Notes: generated by a model from the letters alone, not told the origin. A DNA stretch of 64,000 nt from Rhodococcus sp. KBS0724 (GCF_005938745.2 NZ_VCBX02000001.1:1507501-1571500); one strand, 5' to 3'; counted from the stretch's first letter, positions 25,678-34,644 are shown. Made by a program: numbers and translations.

Positions 25678-27162
25678 ATGACCGAGGACCGTAACACTGG
25701 GCCGAACCGGCCCGAGCAGCCCGACAACGAACCCCAGCCGACGCAGGCCCAGCCGACACAGGCCTACCCGACTCAGCAGAATCCTGCCCAGCAGAACCCC
25801 ACGCAGGCTTATCCGACTCAGCAGCATCAGCCGCCGACGCAGGCCTACCCGACCCAGCAGCATCAGGCGCCGGGTTACGGGCAGCACTACGGCGCGCATG
25901 AGGCCGCCCACCAGCAGCCCTCGCCCTATCAGAGTGCGGCGAGCGCCGCCGGGCCTGCCGGACCAGGAGGCCCCGCTGGACCGGGAGGCCCCGTCGGACC
26001 AGGCTCTGACACACCGATTCCGGCTCCGCTGCGCGGACCCAACGCCGATCCGGCTCCGGCCAAGAAGCCGAAGCGTATGGCGCTGGTCGCCGGTGCACTG
26101 GCCCTGGTGCTGGTCAGTGGCGGCGTCGGCGGTGCGGTCGGCGCGATCGTGGCGGACAACAACAACGGTGGCAGCGGCACAGTCACCAACTCGCTCAACG
26201 CTGCCAAGCCGACGGCAACCAACACGTCCAACGCGCCGGCCGGTTCGGTTCAGGCCGTTGCCGAGAAGGTAGTGCCCAGCGTGGTCCAGATCGAAGTGGC
26301 CACGGCGCAGGGCTCCGGCGGTGAAGGATCCGGCGTGGTTCTGTCCTCCGACGGTCTCATCCTGACCAATAATCACGTTGCCGGCGCGGCAGGCGCGCAG
26401 TTGAGTGTGTCGTTCTCCGACGGCAGCAAGGCATCGGCCAAGCTGGTCGGCGCCGATCCTGTTTCCGACATCGCCGTCATCAAGGTCGACGGCCGTAATG
26501 ATCTGACACCGATCGACCTGGGCAATTCGGCTGACGTAGTAGTTGGTCAGCAGGTTGTGGCAGTCGGTTCGCCGTTGGGGCTGGCCGGAACGGTCACCGA
26601 GGGCATTATCTCGGCACTCAACCGCCCGGTGTCCACCAGCGGTGAGTCCGGCAACCAGAACACCGTCATCGATGCCCTGCAGACCGACGCAGCCATCAAC
26701 CCGGGTAACTCGGGTGGCGCACTGGTCAACATGGACGGACAGTTGATCGGCATCAACACGGCCATCGCGTCGCTCGGAGCGTCGTCGGGCACGCAGGGTG
26801 GTTCGATCGGACTCGGCTTTGCCATCCCGATCGATCAGGCGCGACGTGTTGCCAACGAGCTGATCGAAACCGGCAAGGCCACTCAGGCCATGATCGGCGT
26901 GACGGTGCCATCACAGGACAGCGCCGACGGCGCGACAGTCATGGACGTCACCGCTGACGGTCCGGCCGCCAAGGCCGGAATCCCGAAGGGCGCTGTCATT
27001 ACGAAGGTCGACGATCGTGTTGTCGCAGACGGTGATTCGCTGATCGCGGCAGTTCGTTCGCATGCTCCCGGTGACAAGGTGTCGATCACGTACACCGATG
27101 GTGGCCAGACCAAGACCGTCGAGGTCACTCTGGGAACCGCACCGGCACAGGGCGGGCGATGA
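25678..27162 (+). CDS. pepD: HtrA-like serine protease PepD
   Basis: 494 residues. The long cytoplasmic N-terminus is Pro/Gln-rich with repeated PTQAYPTQQ units and a GPAGPGGP collagen-like run. One membrane helix (MALVAGALALVLVSGGVGGAVG) follows. The protease domain carries His in TNNHVAG, Asp in VSDIAVIK and Ser in NPGNSGGALVN. A C-terminal PDZ domain (about 400-490) contains GPAAKAGIPKGAVITKVDD. It should act in the periplasmic space on misfolded proteins during envelope stress. The ATG at 25678 is preferred; the frame is open upstream through the MprA box. Confidence 0.93.
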   Translation: MTEDRNTGPNRPEQPDNEPQPTQAQPTQAYPTQQNPAQQNPTQAYPTQQHQPPTQAYPTQQHQAPGYGQHYGAHEAAHQQPSPYQSAASAAGPAGPGGPAGPGGPVGPGSDTPIPAPLRGPNADPAPAKKPKRMALVAGALALVLVSGGVGGAVGAIVADNNNGGSGTVTNSLNAAKPTATNTSNAPAGSVQAVAEKVVPSVVQIEVATAQGSGGEGSGVVLSSDGLILTNNHVAGAAGAQLSVSFSDGSKASAKLVGADPVSDIAVIKVDGRNDLTPIDLGNSADVVVGQQVVAVGSPLGLAGTVTEGIISALNRPVSTSGESGNQNTVIDALQTDAAINPGNSGGALVNMDGQLIGINTAIASLGASSGTQGGSIGLGFAIPIDQARRVANELIETGKATQAMIGVTVPSQDSADGATVMDVTADGPAAKAGIPKGAVITKVDDRVVADGDSLIAAVRSHAPGDKVSITYTDGGQTKTVEVTLGTAPAQGGR

Positions 27163-27740
27163 CAATTGGTGATCTGCCGACGATCACCCCGATCTTCGGC
27201 CGGATCGCAACTGATTCGGGGCGCGGCACTACGGTAGGAGTCATGGAACTCGAAGCCACATCGGCCGGCCGCGCCCTGGTTGTCATCGTCGACGATCGCA
27301 CAGCTCACGGTGACACCACCGACTCCATCGGTCCGCTGGTCACCGAACTGTTGAACGAAGCAGGTTTTCACGTCGACGCGACGGTTGCGGTCGCCGCTGA
27401 CGAGGTGGAGATCCGGAATGCACTCAACACCGCGGTGATCGGTGGTGTCGACTTGGTGATCTCGGTCGGCGGCACCGGCGTGTCACCGCGCGATGTGACA
27501 CCGGACGTGACGGCCGAGGTGCTGGATCGGGAGATTCCGGGAATCGCCGAGGCACTGCGCGCGTCCGGTCTGTCCGCAGGATCGCTCGAAGCAGGCTTGT
27601 CTCGTGGTTTGGTGGGCGTCTCGGGCAGCACCGTCGTCGCCAACCTGGCGTCGACGCGCCCCGCGATTCGTGACGGCATGGCAACTTTGACGGCTTTGGC
27701 GGGTCACGTGATCGCCGAACTGTCCAGCCTCGAGGGCTGA
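27159..27740 (+). CDS. moaB: MoaB/MogA-like molybdopterin biosynthesis protein
   Basis: MoaB/MogA fold protein: ALVVIVDDRTAHGDTTDSIG, then LVISVGGTGVSPRDVTPDVT, the typical GGTG-x7-T molybdopterin-binding motif, and SRGLVGVSGSTVV. The ATG at 27159 overlaps the pepD stop (ATGA) and gives 193 residues. An ATG at 27243 with TAGGAG just ahead gives 165 residues and begins closer to the family core; either start is possible. The mprA-mprB-pepD-moaB order is shared with mycobacteria, where this gene is called moaB2. Why it travels with an envelope protease is unknown. Confidence 0.9.
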   Translation: MTIGDLPTITPIFGRIATDSGRGTTVGVMELEATSAGRALVVIVDDRTAHGDTTDSIGPLVTELLNEAGFHVDATVAVAADEVEIRNALNTAVIGGVDLVISVGGTGVSPRDVTPDVTAEVLDREIPGIAEALRASGLSAGSLEAGLSRGLVGVSGSTVVANLASTRPAIRDGMATLTALAGHVIAELSSLEG

Positions 27741-27746
27741 GCAGAG

Positions 27747-27941
27747 TTGTCCGACGACAACGGCTCTGGCAAGAAGGACAAGTCCTCTGGCAAGAAGCCT
27801 GTCGACAAAGAGGCTTTGGCACGCATTTTCGGGGACGTGTTCCCGGAGACCACGTCAGACGAGCGTGATCCGCAAGGATCATCCGGTTCGTCGGATGACG
27901 AGTGGTTACGCAGGCAGGTTCCGCCGCATCACGGTGGTTGA
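27747..27941 (+). CDS. Small charged protein of unknown function (64 aa)
   Basis: TTG start 6 bases after the MoaB stop. The product is very hydrophilic: SDDNGSGKKDKSSGKKPVD at the N-terminus, then KEALARIFGDVFPETTSDE and a C-terminal EWLRRQVPPHHGG. It looks largely disordered with one short amphipathic helix. Small proteins with a similar ending are common next to moaB in related genera as far as I recall. No function is known. A terminator follows 8 bases after the stop. Confidence 0.7.
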   Translation: MSDDNGSGKKDKSSGKKPVDKEALARIFGDVFPETTSDERDPQGSSGSSDDEWLRRQVPPHHGG

Positions 27942-27949
27942 CGTACAAC

Positions 27950-27992
27950 ACACATCAGGCCCGCCCGGACATTCCGGGCGGGCCTGATGTGT
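27950..27992. terminator. Bidirectional terminator between the moaB operon and mscL
   Basis: A perfect 20-pair stem, ACACATCAGGCCCGCCCGGA (27950-27969) with its complement at 27973-27992, and a 3-base loop. It separates two convergent units and probably serves both. Confidence 0.9.
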
Positions 27993-28002
27993 CAGATGAG
28001 CG

Positions 28003-28425
28003 CTAGTCGAAGCTCTTGGCGTGCGCGCCGGAGTCGGGGTCCGTCGCGCCGGAAGCGAGGATGTCGCGAATCTGGATGAGCAGATCGGTTTCGCTGGCTT
28101 CCTTGTCCTCGGGTTCGGTGGCGAACTTCTTCTTGGCCGCGTTCGCGGGAACGATCAGCACGAAGTAGACGACTGCCGCGACGATGACGAAGTTGATGAT
28201 CGCGGTGACCACGGCACCGATGTTCACGAAGGTCTCGGCATTGCCGGCGATGATTTCTTTTCCCCAGCCCAATTCGTCCGATCCACCGATAGCGGCGATC
28301 AGTGGGTTGATGATGTTCGACGTAAAGGCTGTGACGATGGCGGTGAACGCTGCGCCGACGACCACTGCAACGGCCAGGTCCAGAACATTTCCGCGGAGCA
28401 GGAAGTCTTTGAATCCCTTGAGCAT
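28003..28425 (-). CDS. mscL: Large-conductance mechanosensitive channel MscL
   Basis: 140 residues. N-terminal amphipathic MLKGFKDFLLRGNVLDLAVA, then the pore helix with AVVVGAAFTAIVTAFTSNIINPLIA, a periplasmic loop, a second helix (FVNIGAVVTAIINFVIVAAVVYFVLIV) and a charged cytoplasmic helix bundle. It opens under membrane tension to release solutes during hypo-osmotic shock. Gene next to mprAB-pepD as in mycobacteria. Confidence 0.96.
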   Translation of the reverse strand: MLKGFKDFLLRGNVLDLAVAVVVGAAFTAIVTAFTSNIINPLIAAIGGSDELGWGKEIIAGNAETFVNIGAVVTAIINFVIVAAVVYFVLIVPANAAKKKFATEPEDKEASETDLLIQIRDILASGATDPDSGAHAKSFD

Positions 28426-28522
28426 TTCGGTGTCCCCCGAATTGTGTGTGAGGTGAACGTGGCGGTTCTCCGGCGAGAGCCGACTGCAAAAATCCTAAAG
28501 GAGCAAGCACCAATATGTTTGC

Positions 28523-29266
28523 TCACTTGAACGTCACCGTGATTGCGCTGACGAGCGATGCGGCCGCGACGCGGGTCGCAGCCTCGGTGGGCAACGCCAG
28601 CATGATCACCTGTTCTCGCTGGTTACGTGTACTTTCTGCAGCAGTGACCAGGACCACGACGGCGTCGGACGCAAGAATCGTGGGGTTGCTGTCGTTTGTC
28701 TGCTCGTTCGGAGTGTCGGGCCCAACTGTGAGCACGTCGACAATGTCTCCGCTACGGACAATGTCCGAAACAGCGGCATCGGCGAGCCGGACCGGGACAA
28801 TTCGAGCGTCGTCGGTTCCCGTGGACTCACGGGCCAGGCGCGAGCCGAGAACCCGGACATCGGTGACGATTTCTCCGCGGCGAACAGGCCCGGCGACGGT
28901 ACTGCCCACCACGTCACCGACCTCGGTGAGCGTTCCGTCGGGGAGGTGGTCGGCCGGGAACTCACTGATTCCGAGATCGTCGACGGTGACAAGTTGTCCC
29001 GGAGCAACATCGCGGGCGGCAGTGACAACGCGAACGATATCGGTGGCGGGATCGCCGCGAAACAGCAGTGCTATTCCGAGCCCGGCAAGAGTGAGGGCAG
29101 CGATTTTTCGAACTGTCGCGCCGCGCGCACGGTTCGGTTTGGTGATCTCAACCAACCGGTCGACGACGCTGGGCGTGAGATCGACGTCACCGAAATTCTG
29201 TGATCCGGGTCGACCCTGACTCCGAGAGTGCGCTCGGAACAGCCCTGACAGGAATGGTTGTCGCAT
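28523..29266 (-). CDS. SAF-domain (CpaB/RcpC-like) membrane protein
   Basis: About 247 residues from the ATG at 29266 (a TTG 6 bases upstream is also possible). One membrane helix near residue 55-70 (KIAALTLAGLGIALLF) is followed by the SAF domain (VVTAARDVAPGQLVTVDDLGIS) and a conserved VGSTVAGPVRRGEIVTDVRVLG, then a C-terminal domain ending VASLVSA-type hydrophobics. SAF proteins of this kind resemble the pilus assembly protein CpaB, but no pilus genes are nearby, so the role is open. Confidence 0.82.
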   Translation of the reverse strand: MRQPFLSGLFRAHSRSQGRPGSQNFGDVDLTPSVVDRLVEITKPNRARGATVRKIAALTLAGLGIALLFRGDPATDIVRVVTAARDVAPGQLVTVDDLGISEFPADHLPDGTLTEVGDVVGSTVAGPVRRGEIVTDVRVLGSRLARESTGTDDARIVPVRLADAAVSDIVRSGDIVDVLTVGPDTPNEQTNDSNPTILASDAVVVLVTAAESTRNQREQVIMLALPTEAATRVAAASLVSAITVTFK

Positions 29267-29357
29267 AGACAAACGGTAGGGCCGGAAGCGTGCTTTCCGG
29301 TCCTACCGATATTTGTCTGTGCACAACCTCGCGGTTGTGGAGAAAGTTGTGCTCGAA

Positions 29358-29666
29358 CTAGCTGGCGGCAGCCTTTGCAGGAGCCGGAGTGCTGGTCGAC
29401 GACGAGGAAGACTCGGACTTGGTCGACGACTCGGACTTTGCGGCCGGAGCGGAATCGCTCTTGGCGGGTTCGCTGGCCGTGCCGGAGCCACCTCGGCTGT
29501 CGGTGCGGTAGAAACCGCTGCCCTTGAACACGATGCCCACCGAGTTGAACAGCTTGCGGAGCTTGCCGGAGCAGGCTGGGCAGACCGTCAGCGAATCTTC
29601 GCTGAACGACTGGACGATGTCGAAACGGTTGTCACATTCCGTACATGCGTATGAGTAGGTAGGCAC
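29358..29666 (-). CDS. FmdB-type zinc-ribbon protein, similar to mycobacterial Ruc
   Basis: 102 residues. The N-terminal MPTYSYACTECDNRFDIVQS starts an FmdB zinc ribbon with C8-x2-C11 and C29-x2-C32. The remaining 60 residues are low-complexity Ser/Ala/Lys/Pro and probably disordered. The same gene order in M. tuberculosis (next to the cyclo-ligase and galU) holds Rv0991c/Ruc, described as a chaperone activated by oxidation of its zinc cysteines. By position and build this is a likely counterpart; the activity here is inferred. Confidence 0.87.
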   Translation of the reverse strand: MPTYSYACTECDNRFDIVQSFSEDSLTVCPACSGKLRKLFNSVGIVFKGSGFYRTDSRGGSGTASEPAKSDSAPAAKSESSTKSESSSSSTSTPAPAKAAAS

Positions 29667-29824
29667 CGGGCTTCCTCCGCATTGTGATCTAAGTGCTTCA
29701 TCAGGTCTGGCGAGTGCTGTCGAGCCAGTTCTGACACCGCAGCCCTTAGCACTCTACAAGTGACAGTGCCAACAGCGCTAATTACGTGTCCATTCCCACT
29801 GTCCGAGAAATGGTGGCGGACGCC

Positions 29825-30403
29825 TCATCGGCCCAGTCGGGTCCAACCCGCAGTCGGGGTCAGAGCCCAGCCCATCGGAATGTCGTGCGGGTCTGCGGGG
29901 AGCCGTTCCACGAGTTCGGAGTCGCGAACTACCGCGACGAGCCTGGCAGTCGGCGACGCCAACCCCAGCGTGCGGTCGTAGTACCCGGCGCCGCGTCCCA
30001 ACCGAGTGCCGTGCAGATCCACCGCGAGAGCCGGGACAAAAATTGTGTGGGCGAGCGCAACGGTTTCCGGTGGCAGCACGGGTCCGACGGGTTCGCGTAA
30101 CCCGTACGCAGCGGGGCGAAGTGCGTCGACGCCCGTGTATTCGACCCAGGACAGGGGACCGGGTGTGCCGGTGATCGGCAGGAGAACGCGATCTACGACG
30201 GCTGCCAGTGCGTCCAGCAGGTCAGTGGTTCCGGGTTCGGTTCGGGTAGGAACGTAGGCGCACACAGTCGTCCCCGGGATTGTCAGATCGATCGAGTGCG
30301 CGGTGAGAGCCGATGATTCGGTGCTCCGAGTTTGCTCGGATATCGCACCCCGCTCGGTCAGCACTGATTGTCGCCATTGCGCTTTTTCTCGAGGTTCCAC
30401 CAC
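29825..30403 (-). CDS. 5-formyltetrahydrofolate cyclo-ligase family protein
   Basis: About 192 residues, converting 5-formyl-THF to 5,10-methenyl-THF with ATP in folate salvage. The family hallmark is the C-terminal LHGTRLGRGAGYYDRTL, preceded by HTIFVPALAVD, and ending DIPMGWALTP. The start is uncertain: a GTG at 30403 (VVEPREKAQWRQSV) fits the family and leaves room for the divergent galU promoter, while the frame stays open to 30439. Confidence 0.9.
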   Translation of the reverse strand: MVEPREKAQWRQSVLTERGAISEQTRSTESSALTAHSIDLTIPGTTVCAYVPTRTEPGTTDLLDALAAVVDRVLLPITGTPGPLSWVEYTGVDALRPAAYGLREPVGPVLPPETVALAHTIFVPALAVDLHGTRLGRGAGYYDRTLGLASPTARLVAVVRDSELVERLPADPHDIPMGWALTPTAGWTRLGR

Positions 30404-30459
30404 TTCACGATAAGCATCGTGCTGACCATTGGGTAACAAGCTGCCGTTAGGGTGTTGGC

Positions 30460-31371
30460 ATGACAGACGTGGTCGCTAGCAACAAGAAGGCCTTTCGCAC
30501 GGCCGTGGTTCCTGCTGCAGGATTGGGCACCCGCTTCCTGCCGGCCACCAAGACTGTTCCCAAGGAATTGCTGCCGGTCGTCGACACACCGGGCATCGAA
30601 CTGGTTGCCGGTGAGGCCGCCGATTCGGGCGCTGAGCGACTGGTCATCGTGACTTCGCCGGGCAAAGACGGCGTTGTTGCCCATTTTGTCGAGGACCTCG
30701 TCCTTGAAAGCAAGCTGGAGGCGAGTGGAAAGCTCGCTCTCCTGGCCAAGGTGCGTAAGGCGCCAGGGCTCCTCGAAGTCGACTCCGTGATCCAGGATCA
30801 GCCGCTCGGACTGGGACACGCGGTCGGTTGCGCCGAAGCTGTCCTCGACGACGACGAAGATGCGATCGCAGTTCTGCTGCCCGACGATCTCGTGTTGCCC
30901 AGAGGTGTGCTCGAAACTATGGCCAAGGTGCGCGCCAAGCGCGGCGGTTCGGTTTTGTGCGCCATCGACGTTCCCAAGGACAAAGTCAGCGCGTACGGCG
31001 TCTTCGACGTCGAGATCGTGCCGGACGCCACCAACCCCGACGTCCTCAAGGTCATCGGAATGGTCGAGAAGCCGTCGATGGAAGATGCGCCGTCCACGTT
31101 TGCTGCCGCAGGTCGATACCTGCTCGATCGCGCCATTTTCGACGCACTGCGACGCATCAAGCCCGGAGCCGGTGGTGAGTTGCAGCTGACCGATGCCATC
31201 GCGCTTCTCATCTCCGAAGGCCATCCCGTGCACGTCGTCGTTCACCGCGGTACTCGACACGACCTCGGAAATCCCGGCGGTTACCTCCGCGCTGCGGTTG
31301 ACTTCGCACTGGACATGGATGACTACGGCCCGTCGTTGCGAGAGTGGTTGATCGCTCGTCTCGAACGATAA
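30460..31371 (+). CDS. galU: UTP-glucose-1-phosphate uridylyltransferase
   Basis: 303 residues. The nucleotide-binding signature AAGLGTRFLPATKTVPKELL is near residue 20, followed by GLGHAVGCAEAVL, LLPDDLVLP with the metal-binding Asp, and GMVEKP. GalU makes UDP-glucose for cell wall polysaccharides, trehalose and glycolipids. It heads the conserved galU-glp/moeA-rimJ-glpR block. Confidence 0.96.
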   Translation: MTDVVASNKKAFRTAVVPAAGLGTRFLPATKTVPKELLPVVDTPGIELVAGEAADSGAERLVIVTSPGKDGVVAHFVEDLVLESKLEASGKLALLAKVRKAPGLLEVDSVIQDQPLGLGHAVGCAEAVLDDDEDAIAVLLPDDLVLPRGVLETMAKVRAKRGGSVLCAIDVPKDKVSAYGVFDVEIVPDATNPDVLKVIGMVEKPSMEDAPSTFAAAGRYLLDRAIFDALRRIKPGAGGELQLTDAIALLISEGHPVHVVVHRGTRHDLGNPGGYLRAAVDFALDMDDYGPSLREWLIARLER

Positions 31372-31497
31372 GGACCAGTTCGGACATCTCCGCACAGCAG
31401 TTGACGCAGGATCGAGATGACCGGCCAATCGTGTGGCAAGGCATCATGGGCTGCGGGTAACACGAGTTTCGCGACAAAGTAGGAGGACGCAGTCCAT

Positions 31498-32757
31498 ATG
31501 CGGTCGGTTGAGGAGCAGCAGACCAGGGTCACAGCCGCTGCAGTTGCGCCCCGGCCGGTTCGTGTCGCTATTTCGGAGGCGCAGGGGTTGCTCTGCGCCG
31601 AGGAAGTGGTTACCGAGCGGCCGCTGCCGGGGTTCGATCAGGCCGCTATCGACGGATACGCAGTCCGTAGCGTCGATGTTGCGGGTGCCGGAACGGACCT
31701 GCGTGGTGAGGACGGCGAGCCGATCGACTTGAGCCTCCCGGTCGTCGGTGAGGTCACGGCCGGTTCGCGTCAGCCGATCCGGCTGCAGCCCCGGCAAGCT
31801 GTGCGCGTCGACACCGGCGCGCCGCTGCCCACGCTGGCCGATGCGGTCCTACCGCTGGAGCAGACGGACGGTGGCCGTGCCCGCGTGCGAGTCTTCGCGC
31901 CGGTGCGCTCAGGTGACTACGTACGACGCGCCGGTGACGACGTGCAGCCGGGTGATGTCGCTGTTCGAGCGGGAACCATCATCGGGGCTGCTCAGGTCGG
32001 GCTGCTCGCGGCAGTGGGCCGGGACAAAGTTCTGGTGCATCCGCGTCCGAGGCTCTCGGTCATCAGCGTCGGCGGCGAACTGGTCGACATCGACAGAACT
32101 CCTGGACCCGGCCAGGTCTACGACGTGAATTCGTATGCTCTGGCCGCGGCCGCCCGCGACGCCGGAGCCGACGTCAACCGGGTCGGTATCGCCGGATCCG
32201 ACGCTCGCCGCTTGCGTGAGGTCGTCGAGGGACAGTTGATCCGATCCGAGATCGTGGTCATCGCCGGTGCTGTCGGCGGTGGAGCGTCCGACGAGGTCCG
32301 CGATGCTCTGGCCGAACTGGGCATGCTCGAAGTCGAGCGGGTTGCGATGCATCCGGGATCCGTTCAAGGGTTCGGCCAGCTCGGGCGTGACGAGGTACCG
32401 ACGTTCCTGTTGCCGTCGAATCCGGTCAGCGCGCTCGTGGTGTTCGAGGTCATGGTCAGGCCGCTCATCCGGATCGCGCTCGGTCGTCGCCAGCCGATGC
32501 GCCGCATCGTGAAGGCCCGGACAGTGGGAACGATTACGTCGATCGCGGACCGTAAGGGATTCCTGCGTGGACAGTTGATGCGTGACGAAGCAACGGGGGA
32601 GTACCTGGTCCAGGCCCTCGGCGGCGCTGCGGGTGCGTCGTCCCACCTGTTGGCGACGTTGGCCGAAGCGAACTGCCTGGTTCTCGTCGACCGTGATGTC
32701 ACCGAAGTGCAGATCGGTGAAGAAGTCGACGTCGCATTTCTCGCCCAGCGTGGCTGA
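31498..32757 (+). CDS. MoeA-like protein, possibly the divisome protein Glp
   Basis: 419 residues with the MoeA domain order: domain I (RPLPGFDQAAIDGYAVRS), a beta-barrel insertion (TGAPLPTLADAVLPLEQTD), the MPT-binding domain (SVISVGGELVD, then AGAVGGGASDEVRDAL) and the C-terminal domain. Canonical MoeA inserts molybdenum into molybdopterin. However, in Corynebacteriales a MoeA-type protein encoded near glpR (Glp) instead links SepF/FtsZ to the membrane receptor GlpR. A GlpR-like gene lies two genes downstream here, so a cell-division role is at least as likely. AGTAGGAGG precedes the start. Confidence 0.88.
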   Translation: MRSVEEQQTRVTAAAVAPRPVRVAISEAQGLLCAEEVVTERPLPGFDQAAIDGYAVRSVDVAGAGTDLRGEDGEPIDLSLPVVGEVTAGSRQPIRLQPRQAVRVDTGAPLPTLADAVLPLEQTDGGRARVRVFAPVRSGDYVRRAGDDVQPGDVAVRAGTIIGAAQVGLLAAVGRDKVLVHPRPRLSVISVGGELVDIDRTPGPGQVYDVNSYALAAAARDAGADVNRVGIAGSDARRLREVVEGQLIRSEIVVIAGAVGGGASDEVRDALAELGMLEVERVAMHPGSVQGFGQLGRDEVPTFLLPSNPVSALVVFEVMVRPLIRIALGRRQPMRRIVKARTVGTITSIADRKGFLRGQLMRDEATGEYLVQALGGAAGASSHLLATLAEANCLVLVDRDVTEVQIGEEVDVAFLAQRG

Positions 32758-32814
32758 GTCACGGTTGGTTCACTTCCGGTGCGCCGCTTCGACTTTCCGA
32801 CCGAATGAGGTGTG

Positions 32815-33450
32815 ATGTCAGTCCATCCCGGATGGCCCGAGAAGCTGGGCCCGATTCGTGTGGCTGCCGGTGTGGTCACCGTCCGGCCGATTCGGCTGCG
32901 TGACGCGTCCGCCTGGAGCAGATTGCGCATTCGCGATCGCGAGCACCTCGAGCCGTGGGAACCGACCGGCGAATCACCGTGGGACGCCAGACATCACATC
33001 ACCGTGTGGCCGTCGTTGTGCGGAAGTCTGCGATCCGAGGCGCGCAAAGGCCGGATACTTCCGTGGGTGATCGAGCTGGACGGCAACTACTGCGGCCAGA
33101 TCACGGTCGGCAACATCGTTCGCGGCGCTCTGCGTTCCGCCTGGGTGGGCTATTGGGTTGCGTCCGACGTCACGGGTGGTGGTGTGGCGACAGCAGCGGT
33201 GGCGCTCACGCTGGACCATGCTTTCTCCCGAGTGGGATTGCATCGCGTCGAGGCAACTGTTCGTCCGGAGAATTCGTCCTCGCGCGCTGTGCTCCACAAC
33301 GTCGGCTTCCGTGAAGAGGGACTCCTTCGCCGGTATCTCGACGTCGACGGGCAGTGGCGCGATCACGTGCTTGTCGGGATGACGATCGAAGAGATTCCCA
33401 CCACAGTTGTGGATCGGCTTGTGCGCGCCGGTCGGGCGTCGTGGGTATGA
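32815..33450 (+). CDS. rimJ: GNAT acetyltransferase, RimJ/RimL type
   Basis: 211 residues. Sequence order fits RimJ-like N-acetyltransferases: VTVRPIRLRDASAWSRLRIRDREHLEPWEP at the N-terminus, then GYWVASDVTGGGVATAAVAL, the acetyl-CoA pyrophosphate loop region, and RVEATVRPENSSSRAVLHNVGFREEGLLR. The target may be the N-terminus of a ribosomal protein, as for RimJ, but is unproven. A GTG directly before the ATG at 32815 is an alternative start. Conserved position between the MoeA-like and GlpR-like genes. Confidence 0.9.
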   Translation: MSVHPGWPEKLGPIRVAAGVVTVRPIRLRDASAWSRLRIRDREHLEPWEPTGESPWDARHHITVWPSLCGSLRSEARKGRILPWVIELDGNYCGQITVGNIVRGALRSAWVGYWVASDVTGGGVATAAVALTLDHAFSRVGLHRVEATVRPENSSSRAVLHNVGFREEGLLRRYLDVDGQWRDHVLVGMTIEEIPTTVVDRLVRAGRASWV

Positions 33451-33492
33451 AGTCCCTAGTTAAAAGGTAGTTACCGCCCCAATTGGCATCAA

Positions 33493-33512
33493 AATGACCG
33501 AGGCAGGTCATT
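33493..33512. promoter_or_regulatory. Inverted repeat upstream of the glpR/sepX-like gene
   Basis: AATGACC-N6-GGTCATT is a perfect 7-base inverted repeat in the 243-base gap between rimJ and the next gene. It has the look of a dimeric regulator site; the regulator is unknown. The rest of the gap shows no gene. Confidence 0.4.
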
Positions 33513-33693
33513 GTGAGTTCAACTTTTCCTGCGACAGATTCCGGCGGATCGGTCAGTTCGGTTCGGTACGCGTGTGACACATGAGTAAGGTGGGGTTCGG
33601 CGCGTCGGCAACGATGCGAGCCGGTTGGCCGTTAACCTTGATTCATCAACGGCTGGCATAGGTGCTGGTAGGTGATCGGGAGGAGGTCGCGGC

Positions 33694-34431
33694 ATGCCTA
33701 GTTCATTCGTGTGGATCGGGCTCGTGGCCGTCTGGTTGTTCGTCCTCGTGCCCATGCTCGTGAACAAGCGCCCCCGGATCCGCCAGACCAGCGAAGCGGC
33801 TCTTGCGACTCGCGTACTGCACCGCGGCGACAGCAATCCTGTGCGACGCGGACCGGCAGCCGGACATCGAAGCGATCCGAACTGGCAACCAGAACCAGTG
33901 CGCAGCGGCTACGACGCGGAGGACCAGATGGACACTCACGCAGAAGACAGCGACTACAGCGGCGGACGTGCCCCGGTCAGGGAGTTCGTGCCTGTTCGAC
34001 GCGGACGCGGTGGATTCGATCCCGAAGCTGATGCCGTCGCCCGAGAAGCGCGCTACACATTTCGTCAGCGCACTCTTCTCGGACTTGCCTTCGTCTCGAT
34101 CATGGCCGGCGCACTCGCGCTGATCGTCTCGCCCCTCGTGTGGTGGCTCTGTGCCTTGTCGTTCGCCGGCCTTGTCGGTTACCTGGCATATTTGCGTCGG
34201 CAGGTGCGGATCGAGCAGGAGATTCGTCGCCGTCGCACGGAACGGCTCAACCGGTCGCGCCTTGGCGTCGAATCACACACTGACGAGGAATTGCGTCTCA
34301 TTCCTTCGCGTCTGCGCCGACCGGGCGCAGTAGTCCTGGAGGTTGACGACGGCGACCCCGCGTTCGATCACCTCGATCACTACGAGGAAGTGCCGATGCA
34401 GTCGGAAATGCGACGCGCATCGGGGCAGTAA
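33694..34431 (+). CDS. Membrane protein similar to divisome receptor GlpR/SepX
   Basis: 245 residues. N-terminal helix FVWIGLVAVWLFVLVPMLV, followed by the basic, conserved NKRPRIRQTSEAALATRVLHR, a long polar region, then two closely spaced helices (LLGLAFVSIMAGALALIVSPLVWW and LCALSFAGLVGYLAYL), and a charged C-terminal tail with RRRTERLNRSRLG. This layout matches actinobacterial SepX and corynebacterial GlpR, which recruit Glp and organise the division site. Position after galU-moeA/glp-rimJ supports the call. Confidence 0.82.
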   Translation: MPSSFVWIGLVAVWLFVLVPMLVNKRPRIRQTSEAALATRVLHRGDSNPVRRGPAAGHRSDPNWQPEPVRSGYDAEDQMDTHAEDSDYSGGRAPVREFVPVRRGRGGFDPEADAVAREARYTFRQRTLLGLAFVSIMAGALALIVSPLVWWLCALSFAGLVGYLAYLRRQVRIEQEIRRRRTERLNRSRLGVESHTDEELRLIPSRLRRPGAVVLEVDDGDPAFDHLDHYEEVPMQSEMRRASGQ

Positions 34432-34519
34432 AACGTCCACCGTTCGGAAGGCGGGTAACTCGAGGCGCGGACTTCGGTCCTGCTAGAGTTGCCGAGCACC
34501 CGCTTTCGGGCGGCGGCAA

Positions 34520-34595
34520 GGGGCTGTGGCGCAGTTGGTAGCGCGCTTCGTTCGCATCGAAGAGGTCAGGGGTTCGATTCCCCTCAGCTCCACCA
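34520..34595 (+). tRNA. tRNA-Ala (anticodon CGC)
   Basis: 76 nt with encoded CCA. Acceptor GGGGCTG pairs with CAGCTCC (one G-T). D arm GCGC/GCGC, anticodon stem CTTCG/CGAAG with loop TTCGCAT (anticodon CGC, codon GCG), T arm AGGGG/CCCCT with TTCGATT, discriminator A. All standard; no intron. Confidence 0.97.
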
Positions 34596-34609
34596 CGTAG
34601 TCACCCGCA

Positions 34610-34644
34610 ACAGGTCCTTCAGTAAGTACTGAGGGGCCTGTTTT
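34610..34644 (+). terminator. Terminator of tRNA-Ala
   Basis: ACAGGTCCTTCAGTA and TACTGAGGGGCCTGT form a stem with few mismatches, followed by TTTTCG, 15 bases after the tRNA. Confidence 0.85.

Noticed and set aside
30358..31428. 356-codon minus-strand frame over galU
   Set aside because: GalU motifs are unambiguous on the plus strand; the other frame is a shadow.
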